This document shows positions 23,703 to 36,602 of a stretch of DNA of 64,000 bases, one piece after another (position 1 is the first letter of the stretch; every line of letters starts with the position of its first letter). The DNA lies in the NCBI RefSeq assembly GCF_023278565.1, contig NC_064677.1, forward strand, positions 7,378,001-7,442,000, in the 5' to 3' direction. The notes under the pieces were generated by a model, which had not been told where the DNA came from, did no database searches, and saw nothing but the letters and a program-made list of their open reading frames with translations. The DNA comes from Colletotrichum lupini (Eukaryota > Ascomycota > Sordariomycetes > Glomerellales > Glomerellaceae). A program made the translations under genes and the position numbers.

Positions 23703-26700
23703 ACTAACTTTCTTTTTCTTTTATCGATTTAACTACTACGGTTAGAAGTATAATTCGACCTCGGGCCCGTTTACTAAGTCGTCTCCTTTTCCCCCTTTTC
23801 TTTATTCTTTTTATATAACCTATCCCTCTATTCGTACGGTAACTTTTCCGCTACTTACGAATTACTTTAATCCCTTATTTAGTACTACTTTCGTAAAAGC
23901 GTCTACGAGGTTATTTTTACTATTAATTTAACGGATCTCGAGTATCTCGCGCCTTTCGTACGATTACCTAAAGGCTATAATATTGATTATAAACCTCTTT
24001 TCCTTCGTTATTCCTAATTTAACGAGGCATTCGTATAGCGAGTAGGAATCGGTATAAATAACCGTTAGAATAAGTAAAAAGCTAATTCGATTAGTAATCT
24101 TCCTTAGCGTTATTAAAATTGCGTAAGAGAGGTTAACGCCGTTAACTATACTATAAACCTCTAACGCTAGTACACTTCTCGTTACTCGCTTATTTTTAGT
24201 TAATAAGTAATAGATTATATTACCGTATATAGTAAATTCGCTCTCGCCTATACTCTCGTTAACTAGGATAATAATATACCCTAATTACGAAGTAAGGTCG
24301 TTATTATTCGCAAATAACCCATTAACAAAAACGTAGAGCTTACTAATTATAAGGTCGATCGGGTAATAGACGAGACCTCGATCGAGATTCGTCTACTACT
24401 ACTTAAGCCGCTTATTAAGTACCTCGACGTCTCGTTCGGTTAGATCTATAGCCTACGCTACCCTAGTATAGTTAAAAGTTATTTTAGGCTAATAAATACT
24501 CGTAATATATACCCCTTATATAAGCTTAGCCTTATACTACTTCTTAATATCGGTTACGTTCGGGTCGACGAGGTTAATCTTCTCGCCCTACCCCTTTTAC
24601 TAAAAGACGACGGTTTCCCTTTCGATTATAAGAATCCCGCCGTTAAATACTAGGAGGGTATTTATTATAAGGACCTTTTTTAGTTTTGTTACGAAGCCCG
24701 CTTTCTAAAGCTCCTCATCCTCCTTCTTTATAAAGTTAATATCGGATAGGCCTAATATATCGTCGGTCTATATTCCGACGATCCTAAATTAGTTACCTTC
24801 GTACTCCGTAACTAGTAAGTACGGGTCGTACGTAGAGGTAACTATTAATAGTTAATTAATATAAAAATCATAGTAAGTAGCCTACTAATAAGTACCCGAT
24901 TCTGCGAGCTTATATAGTAGCTTAAGCACTTTAATAATCGTACTTTCTAAGTACTTACTAGCCATTTCCTTTAGTAAATAGGCCAGGATTTTCCTTATAA
25001 GCCCTGTGGCCGATTAGGTATATACCTAGGTAATATTACGGCTCTAAATCTCGTATCCCTTCTTCCGTAGTAATGCTATTAGTACTATTATTAATCGTTA
25101 GTTATAGCGCTATATAGTGGGCGATTATATAAATAGCGTCGCCTTTTCGACGTCGCCGTACCCCTAAATTACGTATCTAGACTTCTCGTATAGTTAGGGT
25201 ATTCCTTTTCCTTTAATTTTACGAACCATTCGCGATTTAAATATACGGAGGTTTATATACTTTTTTAGATCGTAGAGGATAAATCGATAGACCCCTCGAT
25301 CGCGCAAAGTATTTACTTTAATAAGATCTAATCCCTTATACGGCTTTCTAGTAGTTATAATTACGCCTTCCTTACGTAGTTTAACTACTAGCTCGAAATC
25401 GGCTTTCTCTTTTACTATATAAAAGGTATTAATTACCTCGTCGCTAGTAATAAATTACCGCGTTAGTACTTACCGTCGTAATCTCCCGCGACGTATTAGT
25501 ACCCTTTTAGCAATTTCCTCTTCCTCGTCGTCTATTAGTACTACTACGACGATTTTGTTAAGGATAATTTCTTATACCTCTACCGCGGGTTATATAGCTT
25601 CCCCTAGCTCTTCTTTTTCTTATAGGCTAGAAATTACCTCGATAGGATCTATATAATATAGTCTAACTACCGTAATTAATACTTCGAGTAGCTAGTTATA
25701 ATCTCTCGCGACTACGTAAGAACGCTCGTTAACGGAAATTAATTTATATAGCCCAGCCTATTATTAAGTAATTTCGCGCTATACTCGTATATCCGAATTT
25801 AGGGGCATATCTAAATTAACCCCTATATCGGGCCTATTACGCGTAGTAATTACTTTATTAACTTACCTTCTTATACTTACCTCGCGTAGTACCCGCATTA
25901 CTTTTTTAACTACTTAAGCTCGCTAGCTTATATCTAGCGACGGTAGCGAGGCTAAGGTCGTTCTTAAATATACTCTAAATACTAGAAGCGTCGGTATAAG
26001 CCCGTTAGGCCCTATAGTATCGTTATAGTATTTAAGTACCGTCTAAAGGCATTCGTTATCGTCGGAATTAGGATTTTCCTCTTTAATAATTTTAAACGCT
26101 CTTTTTAACTACTAGTGCGCCCTTTCTACCTTTTTAATATTATAGTGCGCTTTGACGGGTACGACTTTTAACTATATACCGTAGGCCGTCGTATTTTCTT
26201 TAAATTCTATTAACTTAAAACTAGTACTAACGTCGGTTCTAATACCGTTTAGCAGTCCCTAATATATATCGATCTAGCTTTTTCGTAGAGCTACCTATAC
26301 TATTTTTGCTTATAGATCCCGCAAAAATTGCCCTATTTAGAATAATATAGCCTCGTCGATTATATATAGGACCGGTCGACTGTTTAAGTAGAAGATATTA
26401 ACGACGATCTCCTAATTAAAATTAAGCTTATTACGCAATTTAAATTTAAATCTATATAGGCTCTGCGCATTTATTTAGTATTAGTAATATACTTTCGTTA
26501 ACTACTCTAGCGCCCCTATTTCGATATTATTATTACCTAAATACTTTAGGAGGTTATATAGCCTCGCAACCGACGGGTAGCTAAATCTCTAGTATAGTCG
26601 TCTAAGCTTACTTTTCGTTAGGTAATTAATTAACTTCGTATCGTTAGTAAGCTTTATAAACGCGTACCCTTATCGTCGTTCGACTATTTTAAAGTGCTTA

Positions 26701-29700
26701 TAGCTAGAGATTCTGTTCCTCGTATTATTAAATATAATGCCTAGTCGATCTATATTTTTTAGATATAGGAGAAATGGGGTATTAACGGGCAGGATATAGA
26801 AAGTTATCGTTCCGAAGTGCGTCTTTACTTTTACCGTACCTAGGGCGACGATTTCCTTACCTAGGCCGAAGCTAATCCTCGTAATACCCGCTATCGACGT
26901 ATTAAGCGTTATTAGTACAATTTTCTATAGCGCTTAGAATTGCCCTTTTCCTCTTATTAACTATTATAATACTTTAATATCTAAGATAATCCTATAGAAA
27001 TTGTCTAGGCCGTACCTTTCGTTCGCATAGAATACTTATACGAGCTTAGTATTTAAGTAATCTAAGTAGTATAAAAAGGACCCCTCTAGCTACCCCTAGA
27101 ATTACTTAGTACCTTATCTCTTTTCTTTAAATATTAAGAGAGTAGAATTCTATGCTATTAAATTCGTCCTTTCGCCCACCTCCGTATCCGTTATCTAAGG
27201 GACCTTCCCTTACTATTTATAAATAAAAGCCTACTTATTAAGGGCTTTTATTACCTTTTATTCGTTTAGCCTCGTATATCCTCCCGAGGCTAACGGGGCG
27301 AAGAAAGAGTAGTTAATATCGTCGACTTCGTTATAATCTAATTCGTCGGTATAGGGGGTAAGATCTTCTTTATTTTCTAAATCTCCTATAGGGTACGGGT
27401 ACTTTAGGCCGCTAAATTAGCTACTTTCGCTAGGTTCCGTGCCCCCGGATCTGCCCTTATATATAATAAGGAATTAGTTAAATCGATAAGGGCTAGTTTT
27501 ACTATTTATTACTCTCGATTTTCTATATTATTCGTACGATTTAGCACGCTCTTCCTTAGAGTAGTTACTTAACTAATATCTATCCTTTTTATAAATAAAA
27601 TACTACTTCTTCCGTTACCCTACTCATAAGTTAAATCTCTACCTATTTAACGAATCTAGGATTCTTTACTAGCAATTACCGTACTTAGCTTCCTTTCTTT
27701 TCTTATTATACGTTCGGTCGACCTAATATTATTAATAAGGGCCGTCGTACGTTTAGAAATAGGTTTAGCGCGGCATTTTTACCTTAATATTAAAGCTAGA
27801 TCTTAGCCTTAAGTAGAGCGTCTTATAGTCTTCGGGTACTTAGTATAGAGTTATTTTTACTTTTAGAACGCGCTAGATTGCGGTATAAAGATATTTAACT
27901 TTCCGCTCGTTAGTCCCCTTATTTAGCTAGGTTTTCGCTAGCTTATTAATTCGATCGATAAGCTCTTTAAGGATTTCTACTCGCGATTTACCCTCTATTA
28001 TCCTAGCTATAAATATAAAAGAAATCGCTCGTAGCTTAGATAGGAGCTCTAGGTTCTTATTATAAGTCTCGAAGCGGCTTCGGATTGCGTTAATTATACT
28101 AAGAAAGTCGTTTCGATCGAGATTACGTACCGCTTCGTAGTAATAATTAGAGGCTTTGCCTACGAGTACGATATTAACTACCGAATAGTACTAATATTCC
28201 CTAATTCCGACTTTTTCGCAATAATTATAAAACATCGTTAGGGTTTCTTATAAGACCTTATACTTCCCCCTAGAATATAATTTCTTTTTTAAAAAGATCT
28301 TTTTAAAATCTATAAACTGCTTCGTATTTACCGCTAGATTTTCGGTATCTATATACGATCCCTGCGTCGCTGCGTACTATTAGTAATTTCGGGTAGTCTA
28401 CCTCCTTTTTTATTAGCTAATTAGTACCGAATTTCGTATTAGTAGCGGCGACGAGCTATAGATCGAAATAAATAGAATTATCGATTATCGTACTTCTAGT
28501 ACTATATTTTACTTCTATATATCCTTCTACGACGATAGATTACCGTTAGTAATTATAAAAAAGAAATCTAAGTCGTTCACCCTTTTTTTAAATTCGTTAA
28601 AGCGATTATACGCCCTATTGACTTATACCTAGGTCTATATTACGAATTCCTCCTCCGTAATCGTCGCTACTAGGATTTCGTAAGGTTCTCGCGATTATAA
28701 TTACGCTAGTAGTACCCCTTGCCTATAGAGGAATCTATTAACCGCTTTCGTAATTCCTAGGCTTACGCTTACGAACTATTCGTCTAGCTAATAGCTAAAG
28801 TCGTCTACGATCTCGTAGAATAAGGGTTACCCCTATAGCCCCTTTTTCTTATAGACCTTAGTTAAATAGATTAATACTACGTTAATTTACTCGCCGTTAG
28901 GCTAATCCGCGATTCTATATATCTACGTCCCCTAATAGTCCAGGTTAATATTTACCTACTTATAAGGGATTAGGATTCTATTTAAGATCGGGTTTCGTCC
29001 TCTTCTTCTTTACCCTAACTCGCTAAGGGTCGTACTCTAGCTTATACCCATATTAATAGTCGCTAGCGTATTTAATTTTAATAAGGATATATCTAATCCG
29101 CGCGCCGGTCGTAATAAATCCGTACTTTCGCTACCTAACGAATTTATTAGGGTCTAGGAGATTCCTACTTCCTCTCGCTATCTCGCTACTACTCTCGTTT
29201 TTACTATTTCTAGCGATTATTACTACCCTTTTAAATCGCTAGCTATCGTACTTACTAAGATCCTCTTTTTTATTTAGTATAAAAGGGTAGGTTCTAATAG
29301 TTCCTTTTAATAATAGTAATAGTAAACGTTTATATTACTATAATAAAATATAGTAATTAGTCTTAGGATCTTTACCAGTTACCGATTTTTTAAAATTAGT
29401 AATCTTATGCCGTAAGCTAATATAAAAAAAAGCCCTTTAGTAGCCCTCTAAAGGATTCTTTTCTTTTCCCTTAGATCCTCGTCTTTTTAGCCTTTTCTTA
29501 AGCTAATAATAACTCTAGCGGGAGGTCGTAGGACTACTTTAGGGTAGCCGCCTTCTTTTTAGGTTAATCTCTAAGATCTATAATACTCTTAACTCAATAC
29601 TATTAGGACCTCTAAATCCCCTCCTCTCTCGTTAGACCGTCCCCTATACTATATTCCTAAGTAATACCCGGGGGGTAATTAAGGGAGCTACGAGGAGGTC

Positions 29701-30269
29701 GTTTAGATCGCGGGCTTAAGGGCGTACTCATAAGATCCCCGTAGTAATAGACTTTTCTATATACCGTAGATCTCTTAGCTTAATAACTCCTATAGGGTTA
29801 CCTTCGTCGCTAAGTAAGAATATTTACGTTTAGAGATCCCCTTTTTTAATCGCATAGTACTCTTTTATATCGTACTATTAAGCCCGTTCGTCGCGCTAGT
29901 TAATTAGGCGGGCAGTCGTCGTACAAAGAATTCTTTTTACTAATTTAGCTAGTTAATTTCTAATTGCAGGCCGGCCGCGGGGAAGTTATTTAGTAAAAAA
30001 GGCTACTTAAGGTAACGGTAAAATACTAATTACCTAAGTAGTTCCGTCGATTAGCGTAGTTTAACGTAATAAACGTCGACCTCTCGTAGGTAGTAAAGGG
30101 CTATAATTACTTAATTCCGTACGGTATTTAAGAATCGCCTCCTTTTTCGTCTACTTCTATAAGGTTAATTAATACGAATCTCCTATCCCGTATAGTATTA
30201 AGAGGTCGTCTCTTCTACGTAGCGAGATACCTTACCGATTTATAATAATAAAATTTAATTACTAATTAG

Positions 30270-30471
30270 TATTAGTATCCCTATTATAAAGTAGTTAGTT
30301 CGAACCGTAGTTAACGAAGAGATTAATTAAACTATATAAATATCTGCGTAGGTATAAAAAGGAGGTTCTAACTATAGGTTAGGCTAGCTACGATAATCGT
30401 AAATAGGGCCCCTAATTGGCCCCTGCGCAGTTGGCTATATACCGCGGTCGAATTGGACTTCTAATCCGACA
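30270..30471 (-). repeat. 5' LTR of Copia copy 1
   Basis: 202 bp, ends in intact CCGACA. The outer half is less mutated than the inner half. Confidence 0.9.
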
Positions 30472-30567
30472 ATTCCGTTCAACCCATATGCCTCATTCGT
30501 TCTTATTTCTACTTCTTTCCACTCTTTTGGTCTATCCATTCTATACAACGCAACATCTTTTGTCACA

Positions 30568-31588
30568 ATGAAGTTCACTCCTGTTGTCTTGGCCGTTGCC
30601 CAGGTGGCATCCGCTCATTACTTCTTCGACACCGTGGTTCAAGACGGTACCGCCGGAAAGTCTTTCCAGTACATCCGAGACTTCACCCGTGCCACCAAGT
30701 ATAATCCGATCAAGTTCTCGAACAACCCCGCCGCCGATATTCGCGATGGTTCCTACATCGACGGCCCGGACAGCAGATGCAACCAGGGAGCTTACACCAA
30801 CGCCGCCAAGACGGAGGTCCTCGACGTCACTGCGGGAAGCGACGTTACGGTTAAGCTTGGCGTAGGCGCCACCATGCAGCACCCTGGTTAGAAGACTCTG
30901 TCGCCGCGTGATTCGCCTCGACGTTGCACGTTGACTAACATCTGCATCCAATTACTATAGGACCTGCTCTGTACTACATGTCGAAAGCCCCCGATGGCAG
31001 CGTCAAGGACTACGACGGCTCAGGTGACTGGTTCAAGATTGGCGAGACTGGCGTTTGCACCCAGAGTGGCGACTTCACAAAAGACGCTTGGTGCACTTGG
31101 GACAAGAACACTCTTACCGCCACCATTCCCAAGGATACGCCTTCAGGGGAGTATCTCCTGCGCTTTGAGCACATCGGTAAGAGTTTGATATTGGCTTCAA
31201 ATTTGCGTACGTCATTTGTATCATGATAATCTAACAAACTATCCCAGGCGTCCACAAGTCGTTTGACCACGAGCCTGAGCACTTCGTGTCTTGCGTCCAG
31301 GTCAAGGTCACAGGAGGCGGAAACGGCATCCCTGGCCCTCTGGTCAAATTCCCTGGCGCGTACAAGTACACCGACCCTTACGTGAGCTTCAGTCTCTACA
31401 ACGGATACAAGGCTTTCCCGATGCCTGGTCCTGCTGTGTGGACCGGCGGATCGAGCGACGTCAACAACACCTCGGCAGCTGAGGCAACGGTCCCAAGCAA
31501 TCTACCTTCGACAACCCTGATCACCGCTACTCGTTCTGCTACTCCCAGTGCAAAGGCTGCTGCTGGATGCGCCAAGCTCCGTCGCTGA
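30568..31588 (+). CDS. AA9 lytic polysaccharide monooxygenase (formerly GH61)
   Basis: Three exons join in phase: 30568-30886, 30961-31176 and 31248-31588 (291 aa). Introns are 74 nt (GTTAGA, TTGACTAACA branch, TATAG) and 71 nt (GTAAGA, CCCAG). A 16-residue signal peptide ends ASA and is followed by HYFFDTVV, so the mature N-terminal His can form the copper histidine brace. The second His is in MQHPGPALYYMS (about residue 105). Further family motifs: RATKYNPIKF, DSRCNQGAY, WCTWDKNTLTATIPKDTPSG and FPGAYKYTDPYVSF. AA9 enzymes cleave cellulose and other beta-glucans oxidatively outside the cell. At the place where most AA9s have Q-x-Y before a conserved Cys, this one reads EHFVSC (residues 189-194), so the axial ligand may be Phe. 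There is no CBM1; the tail is a short Ser/Thr-rich stretch. Confidence 0.92.
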
Positions 31589-32883
31589 TGAGCCTGTATA
31601 CCGAGCATGTATATCGGCAATGCGCGACATAGGCCCTGCCTCTGGTATTACTTCCGCCAGACGGTTGACGAAGTATGTCGGGATAGAGGCTTCTGCTCTT
31701 TGTTGAGATGCTACTTTAGGCGCTGCCTAAGTGTTGCTTTAATTCTATTGTACAATTTTGAAGACAAAACTTTACTTGCCATAGCCAAAGAACTATATAT
31801 TATCACAATCCTGCTCAAGCTGCCCAGAGCCGAGAATCAGATGAGCTAACCCCAGGTTTGATATGTGGGCAAGATTCGTATTAGGTGAGAAGTCAAGATG
31901 TAAGCAATGGGCGGCCTACGCCGTACAAGTACTTTTCAGTCCTGGACTCAGATTGCCTCGATCGTGCTTGTGGTTTCGTGGGAGTGAGATCCCTGTCCAA
32001 GCCACGGATGGTTGACTAGGCGGTCAAAGATTCGTGTATGTTGGAAGAGGGATGCCGAGGTGGGGGTCACAGACGAGAACGGATGGAATAATGGTGACTA
32101 CTATGGAGGTGGGGAAGGCACCTCTAAGGTCTACCGCCAACCTAGGTCTTGGTCATCCTTCATCCTCCTTGAGATCTCACAGTGCAGTTCCATTCTATAG
32201 AAAGGAGTATTACCAAGGCACAGTATAGGTGAGTAGTGCGAGAGCCGAGCACATTCAATCATGGCTATGGCTATTAAGCTAACTGTACTGATCCTTGACA
32301 GCTCGAGGGAAATAGAGAGCTCACCGTCCCCAAACGGTAAAAGAGAGTTACCCCATGATTCCCAACGTATGACCCCCACATAGTCCCGCAAACATCCCTG
32401 GCCCCAGGTGTCCAAGAAATCCCATATTCCTTCTGTCCTAACGCCGGATCTGATGCCGGGGAGCTGCAAGGTGGGGGCGGTCCGACGAGAAAGTCGGCTG
32501 ATATTTGGGGGGTTCGGGGATGACCAAGCAGCAAGGAACAAAGGCATCGTTTCATTGCTGCCATGCTAGGCCCTACCCCATGGGGTCGTTTCCCCGCGTT
32601 TGGATTGTTCTCCACGTTTGCCTGGGGATAGGGGGAAAATGAAGGGAAGAAGATGATTGTGGGACGAGGAGAAGGAATGGGAGGTTGTTCAAAGGTTGAC
32701 GGGTCCGGGGAAAAGGAGGTTAAGTTCAGGGCCTTCCCACGTCTTTTGACCGCCGCATGTTTGGCTTCTTATAGGCAGGTCTCCTTGTCTGTCACCTCGC
32801 CAACTTCCTCAATCCCAGTTGCTATCCGATACCTGAGCCACGAGAGGAGTAAGCTATACTCAGTCTTGGACCAATAAACAACC
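31589..32883. other. Intergenic, no gene seen
   Basis: 3' flank of the AA9 gene and promoter of the transporter gene. Open frames around 32131-32615 overlap in different frames and have no domain. Purine-rich runs occur near 32620-32720. Confidence 0.45.
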
Positions 32884-34729
32884 ATGGATATGGACAAGAC
32901 AGAGAGGTCTTCGGACCAGGTCGAGGACGTCAACGCCGATAAGCTAAGCCAGCATGGCTGCAACCTCATCATGCCAGCCAGCTTGGCGGCCTTGAGTCAG
33001 GAGGAGTATGAGAGAATTGGCAAGAAGGCGACGTTGAAAATGGACTTGGTGATCATGCCCATCATGGTCATCATGTACATCCGTGAGTGCAACCCGCGTA
33101 CTCCAACCATCTACTCCCAGAGGACACGACTAACATATCTGATAATTAAAGTTAACTACCTCGACCGCCAGAACATTGCCAGCGCAAAGCTCGCCGACAT
33201 CACCACAGACCTGAACCTGAGCCAAGTCGAGTACCAGACAACCGTCAGCATTCTGTTTGTTGGCTATAGTGAGAACTTCCAATCCGTTCAGTCGCAGAAA
33301 CACTTTTCTCAAACCCTGGCTAACACGGAAGCTCCGCAGTCCTCATGCAAGTTCCCTCGAACATGATTGTCGGCAAGATCAAGTGGCCCGGGGCGTACAT
33401 CTGCTGTGGCATGGCCGCATGGGGTGTTATTTCTTCCCTCATGGCCGTGGTGCATAACTACGAAGGCCTACTGATGGCGCGCTTCTTCCTTGGCTTCGTT
33501 GAGGCCATCTTCTTTCCTGGCGCACTGTACTTCCTCTCCCTGTTCTAGTAAGGGATCCCAATCATGTGCTCTTGGTCCCGAGCGATGTTGATCTGTGTCT
33601 CTCTAGTAACCGAAAGCAATTTGCCTTGCGGACTGCCATCCTCTATTCTGGTTCCCAGCTGGGCAATGCGTTCGGCGGTCTCTTCGCCATCGCCATCCTG
33701 AACCTAGATGGTGCACACGGACTTGCAGGTTGGCGTTGGGTATCTCTTCTTTATCTGAAGCCTTCTCGGTCTAATCATGGAAACCACAGCTCTTCCTCGT
33801 AGAGGGCGTCATCACCGTCGGCTTGGCCATTCCGTTCGCATGCATCCTGCCCAATTCCAACAAGAAGATTCCCACTCTGACCCAACTGGAGTGCGAATGG
33901 GTGCAGTACAACTTCGCTGCAGATCAGGGCCAGGAAGATAATTCCAGCGAAGTCACCGCTATGAAGGGTTTCATGATGGCCGTCACGGATCCAAAGACCT
34001 GGATGCTCATGGGAGTCCTTTACTCTGTAAGTCGCACACCTCACCTATCTGCCCCCTTCCATGCACCTTTCCGAAGACGTTAGAGAAGTCTCTGGCACAC
34101 CATGAACAATTTTGCTAACTCACTTGGACTATCAGACTTACATCGTCGGCGCCGTCGCAAACTTCTTCCCCTCCGTCGTCGGCGGCCTCGGCTTCTCCCG
34201 CACAATGACCTACGCCCTCACCGCGCCCCCCTTCCTCCTCTGCGTCATCACCATGCTCCTAAACGGCTTCCACTCAGACCGCAAACAAGAACGTTTCCTC
34301 CATATCGTCATCCCCCTATGCATCACCCTCGTCGCCAACATCATCGCCGTCTCAACAACCAACACGGCAGCACGCTACGTTGCCATGATGCTTCTCCCCG
34401 GTTCTTTCTACGCTGCCGCGGTGGTCGTGCTCTCTTGGATCACTGGTAGTCTGGCCCAACCTTCGGTCAAGCGTGCGAGTGCCATTGCCCTTATCAACGC
34501 CATGTGTAACACGCCGAATATCTGGGGTAGTTATCTGTATTATGGTGCGCCGAGATACGTTACGGCGTTTATTGTGAATATTGCGGCGACAGGTTTGGCG
34601 ATTGGATTCGCTACGGTGACGAGGATTTGGTTGAGAAGGTTGAATGCCAAATTGGACCGGGGCGAGGACACGGGGAAGCATGGGCCGACGCAGGCGCAGG
34701 TCGCTGGAGGGTTCAGATATCTCATTTGA
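32884..34729 (+). CDS. MFS transporter, anion:cation symporter (Dal5/allantoate permease-like) family
   Basis: Six exons join in phase: 32884-33082, 33152-33268, 33340-33547, 33607-33739, 33790-34026 and 34136-34729 (495 aa). Introns are 69, 71, 59, 50 and 109 nt. After an acidic N-terminus, helix 1 (DLVIMPIMVIMYI) runs into LNYLDRQNIASAKL, the classical loop 1 motif of the ACS family, then LSQVEYQTTVSILFVGY and QVPSNMIVGKIKWPG. Later motifs include RFFLGFVEAIFFPGALYFLS and LFLVEGVITV. About 12 helices are expected, with a central loop rich in polar residues. Fungal members import small organic anions such as nicotinate, allantoate, tartrate or pantothenate; the substrate cannot be read from sequence. 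The neighbouring gene is an alpha-hydroxy-acid dehydrogenase, so uptake of a hydroxy acid is an attractive but unproven link. Confidence 0.9.
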
Positions 34730-35142
34730 AGCTTCTACTGGGGAATGCTTTTATGTTCAGCTAAGAGTCTTGAGGAAGGATTTATTCGCTATGTTTAATG
34801 GTGTTGACACTGCCTTAAGCTTCTACAAGCTTTTGAAATTGAATTAAGTCCGAGACAATTGGCCATGAACTCCCTGCTCGTGCACTTATCCCCTCTACCA
34901 ACAACTGAGCTACCTGTTCCATCGCGCCTCAGTATGGAGAATGATTGTCTAGCAAGCTGAGTGGTCACCTCTTATCTTTGACGTAGCAGAATTTCCCGCG
35001 ATGCGCTTTTCTTCCACGGAACACAAGAAATGAGATCATTATTAAAGTGAATTAGATAGACTCTATGGTAAGAAGGCTCCTTGTAACGGAGAAACATAGT
35101 ACTTGTCGGCGATCTCAGTTAACACATAGCCCTTAAACTAGT
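34730..35142. other. Convergent 3' flanks of the transporter and dehydrogenase genes
   Basis: No gene seen. On the minus strand near 34890-34915 a tRNA D-arm-like string GGTAGCTCAGTTGTTGG occurs without a complete cloverleaf. Confidence 0.45.
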
Positions 35143-36602
35143 CTACAACTTCACCCTCCCTGTAACTTCCTTCTCAGCACGTTCGCTATTAACCATCTCA
35201 GGAACAATTTCTTCCACACTCGTGGCACCAGCGAGCGCCATATTAGTCTGTAGCTCATGTCTTAGGATCTGCACCAACCGCCTGACACCAGCCTCGCCAT
35301 AGCCAGCCGTCATCGAGTACAAGAACGGCCGACCAATGCCAACAGCTGTGGCACCAAGAGCAATAGCCTTTAGGACATCCGTACCGCGTCTGATGCCACC
35401 GTCGACAAATACATGGAATTTGGCTCTTGTCCCAGGAAAGAGGAGGTGCGGCGCGTATCTACGAATCTCAAGGAGCGTCAGCATGGGAGCCTGCGCCGTA
35501 TCCTGCGACCTTCCTCCGTGGTTCGATAGCACGATACCATCCACGCCGTGCTCGTGAGCGATGACCGCGTCTTCAACAGATTGGATCCCCTTGATGACAA
35601 TCGGCAACGAGGTCGTCTGCCTTATCCATGTCAAATCGGCCCACGTCAACCCCGCATTCAGCAACCCAGAAGCCGTTGTCTTCGCCACGCCGCTGGGTTC
35701 TGAAAGGGGTTCATCGCCAGCAGTCAGCCTTTCATCGCGCTCACGTTTGCCGATGACTGGCGAATCGACCGTCACAAAGATCGCTTTCGCACCCAACCTC
35801 TCTGCCTTCCGAATCGTAGCTTGTGCCTTATCTCGGTTTCGATCAACGTACAGCTGAAAAAACAACGGCTGTGCTTCGTTTACCCTGGCGCCGAAGATGG
35901 ACTCGACCGAGGCGCTCGGCTTGGTGGGCATACAGTACATGATCCCTTCCTTGCCCGCAGCCCTCGAGAGAATCGTCTCGGCTTCGGAGTGGGCGTACTT
36001 GGCCTGTCCAGTAGGCGAAATGTAGAAAGGTAGTGAAGTATGGAGGCTGAGGATATTGGTGGACGTGGAGATGGAGTCGACGTTTCGGAGAATGCGCGGG
36101 CGGAGGGCGAGCTTGCGGAATATGCGGCGCGAGTCGTCAAGGCTCTGTTCGTCTTCTGCGCCTGAGTAGTAGTACGCCCAGCCCATGGGCGAGAGGTACT
36201 TCTCCGCGACCTTTTCAAAATCGTCGGCGTTGATGATGGCTCCTAAATGTGGGAAAGCAGGCTTTTGCTTTTCGGGAGCGTTCGACGAGGCATCTTGCGG
36301 CTCTGGTAGTGTTGCTGGGTCTACGGGACCCAGGCAGCGATCTGGTGATAGGGTCTCTGTGATGAGGTCTGGGTTGTGGATGGAGTCGTAGTCTTCTGTC
36401 GCGTCTCGGCCAGCGCATTTGATGATGAGTTTTGCGCCGCCTGGGTGCTCATCAAGGAAGTCTAGTCTAGTGTGAGCGGGCAATGTGAAGCTGGGTACCG
36501 GAGCATGTGCGTACCTGTGACGTCCCATACTTGGCCATGCACAACGACCCAGCACGAGTCTTTGGTGTTGTTCTTCGCAACCTCCGTACCGCTAACAACC
36601 AT
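35143..36602 (-). CDS. Flavocytochrome b2-like FMN-dependent alpha-hydroxy-acid dehydrogenase
   Basis: Two exons, 36602-36515 and 36461-35143, give 468 aa. The 53-nt intron (GTACGC donor, ACTAG acceptor) lies inside the cytochrome b5-like domain, and the join gives WDVTDFLDEHPGG. Heme ligands are His35 (HPGG) and His58 (DSIHNPD). The FMN domain (about residues 105-460) shows ISPTGQAKYAHSEAE, LFFQLYVDRNRDKA, VTVDSPVIGKRERD, IVIKGIQSVEDA and VFVDGGIRRGTDVLKA. The catalytic His is in LSNHGGRSQD, with the substrate-binding Arg kept; most members have GGRQLD here. Such enzymes oxidise L-lactate or related 2-hydroxy acids and pass electrons to cytochrome c. No mitochondrial presequence precedes the b5 domain, so location and the natural acceptor are uncertain. 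Confidence 0.9.

Larger units (their letters stand above)
23502..30471 (-). mobile_element. Full-length Ty1/Copia LTR retrotransposon, copy 1, RIP-mutated
   Basis: 6970 bp with LTRs at 23502-23702 and 30270-30471 and a 5-bp target duplication ATTCC (23497-23501 and 30472-30476). Coding direction is minus: a polypurine tract (reverse complement of TTTCTTTTTCTTTT at about 23709-23722) lies inside the left LTR, which is therefore the 3' LTR. The degraded RNase H region at about 24240-24440, read on the minus strand, still shows LYVFVNGLFANNNDL and LGYIIILVNE, typical of fungal Copia. A decayed zinc-knuckle-like region is near 27560. TAA/TAG stops are everywhere and C is replaced by T at CpA on both strands, so no protein can be made. 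The 5' LTR ends 96 bp before the AA9 start codon. Confidence 0.92.

Noticed and set aside
23502..30471. Possible functional retrotransposon proteins
   Set aside because: Stops in all frames from RIP; only short motif traces survive.
32131..32615. Two overlapping minus-strand frames of 113 and 138 codons
   Set aside because: Different registers over the same promoter DNA, no recognisable domain.
34850..34925. tRNA-like sequence on the minus strand (D-arm string GGTAGCTCAGTTGTTGG)
   Set aside because: No matching acceptor stem, anticodon stem or T-arm consensus can be formed over 72-76 nt; at best a tRNA remnant.
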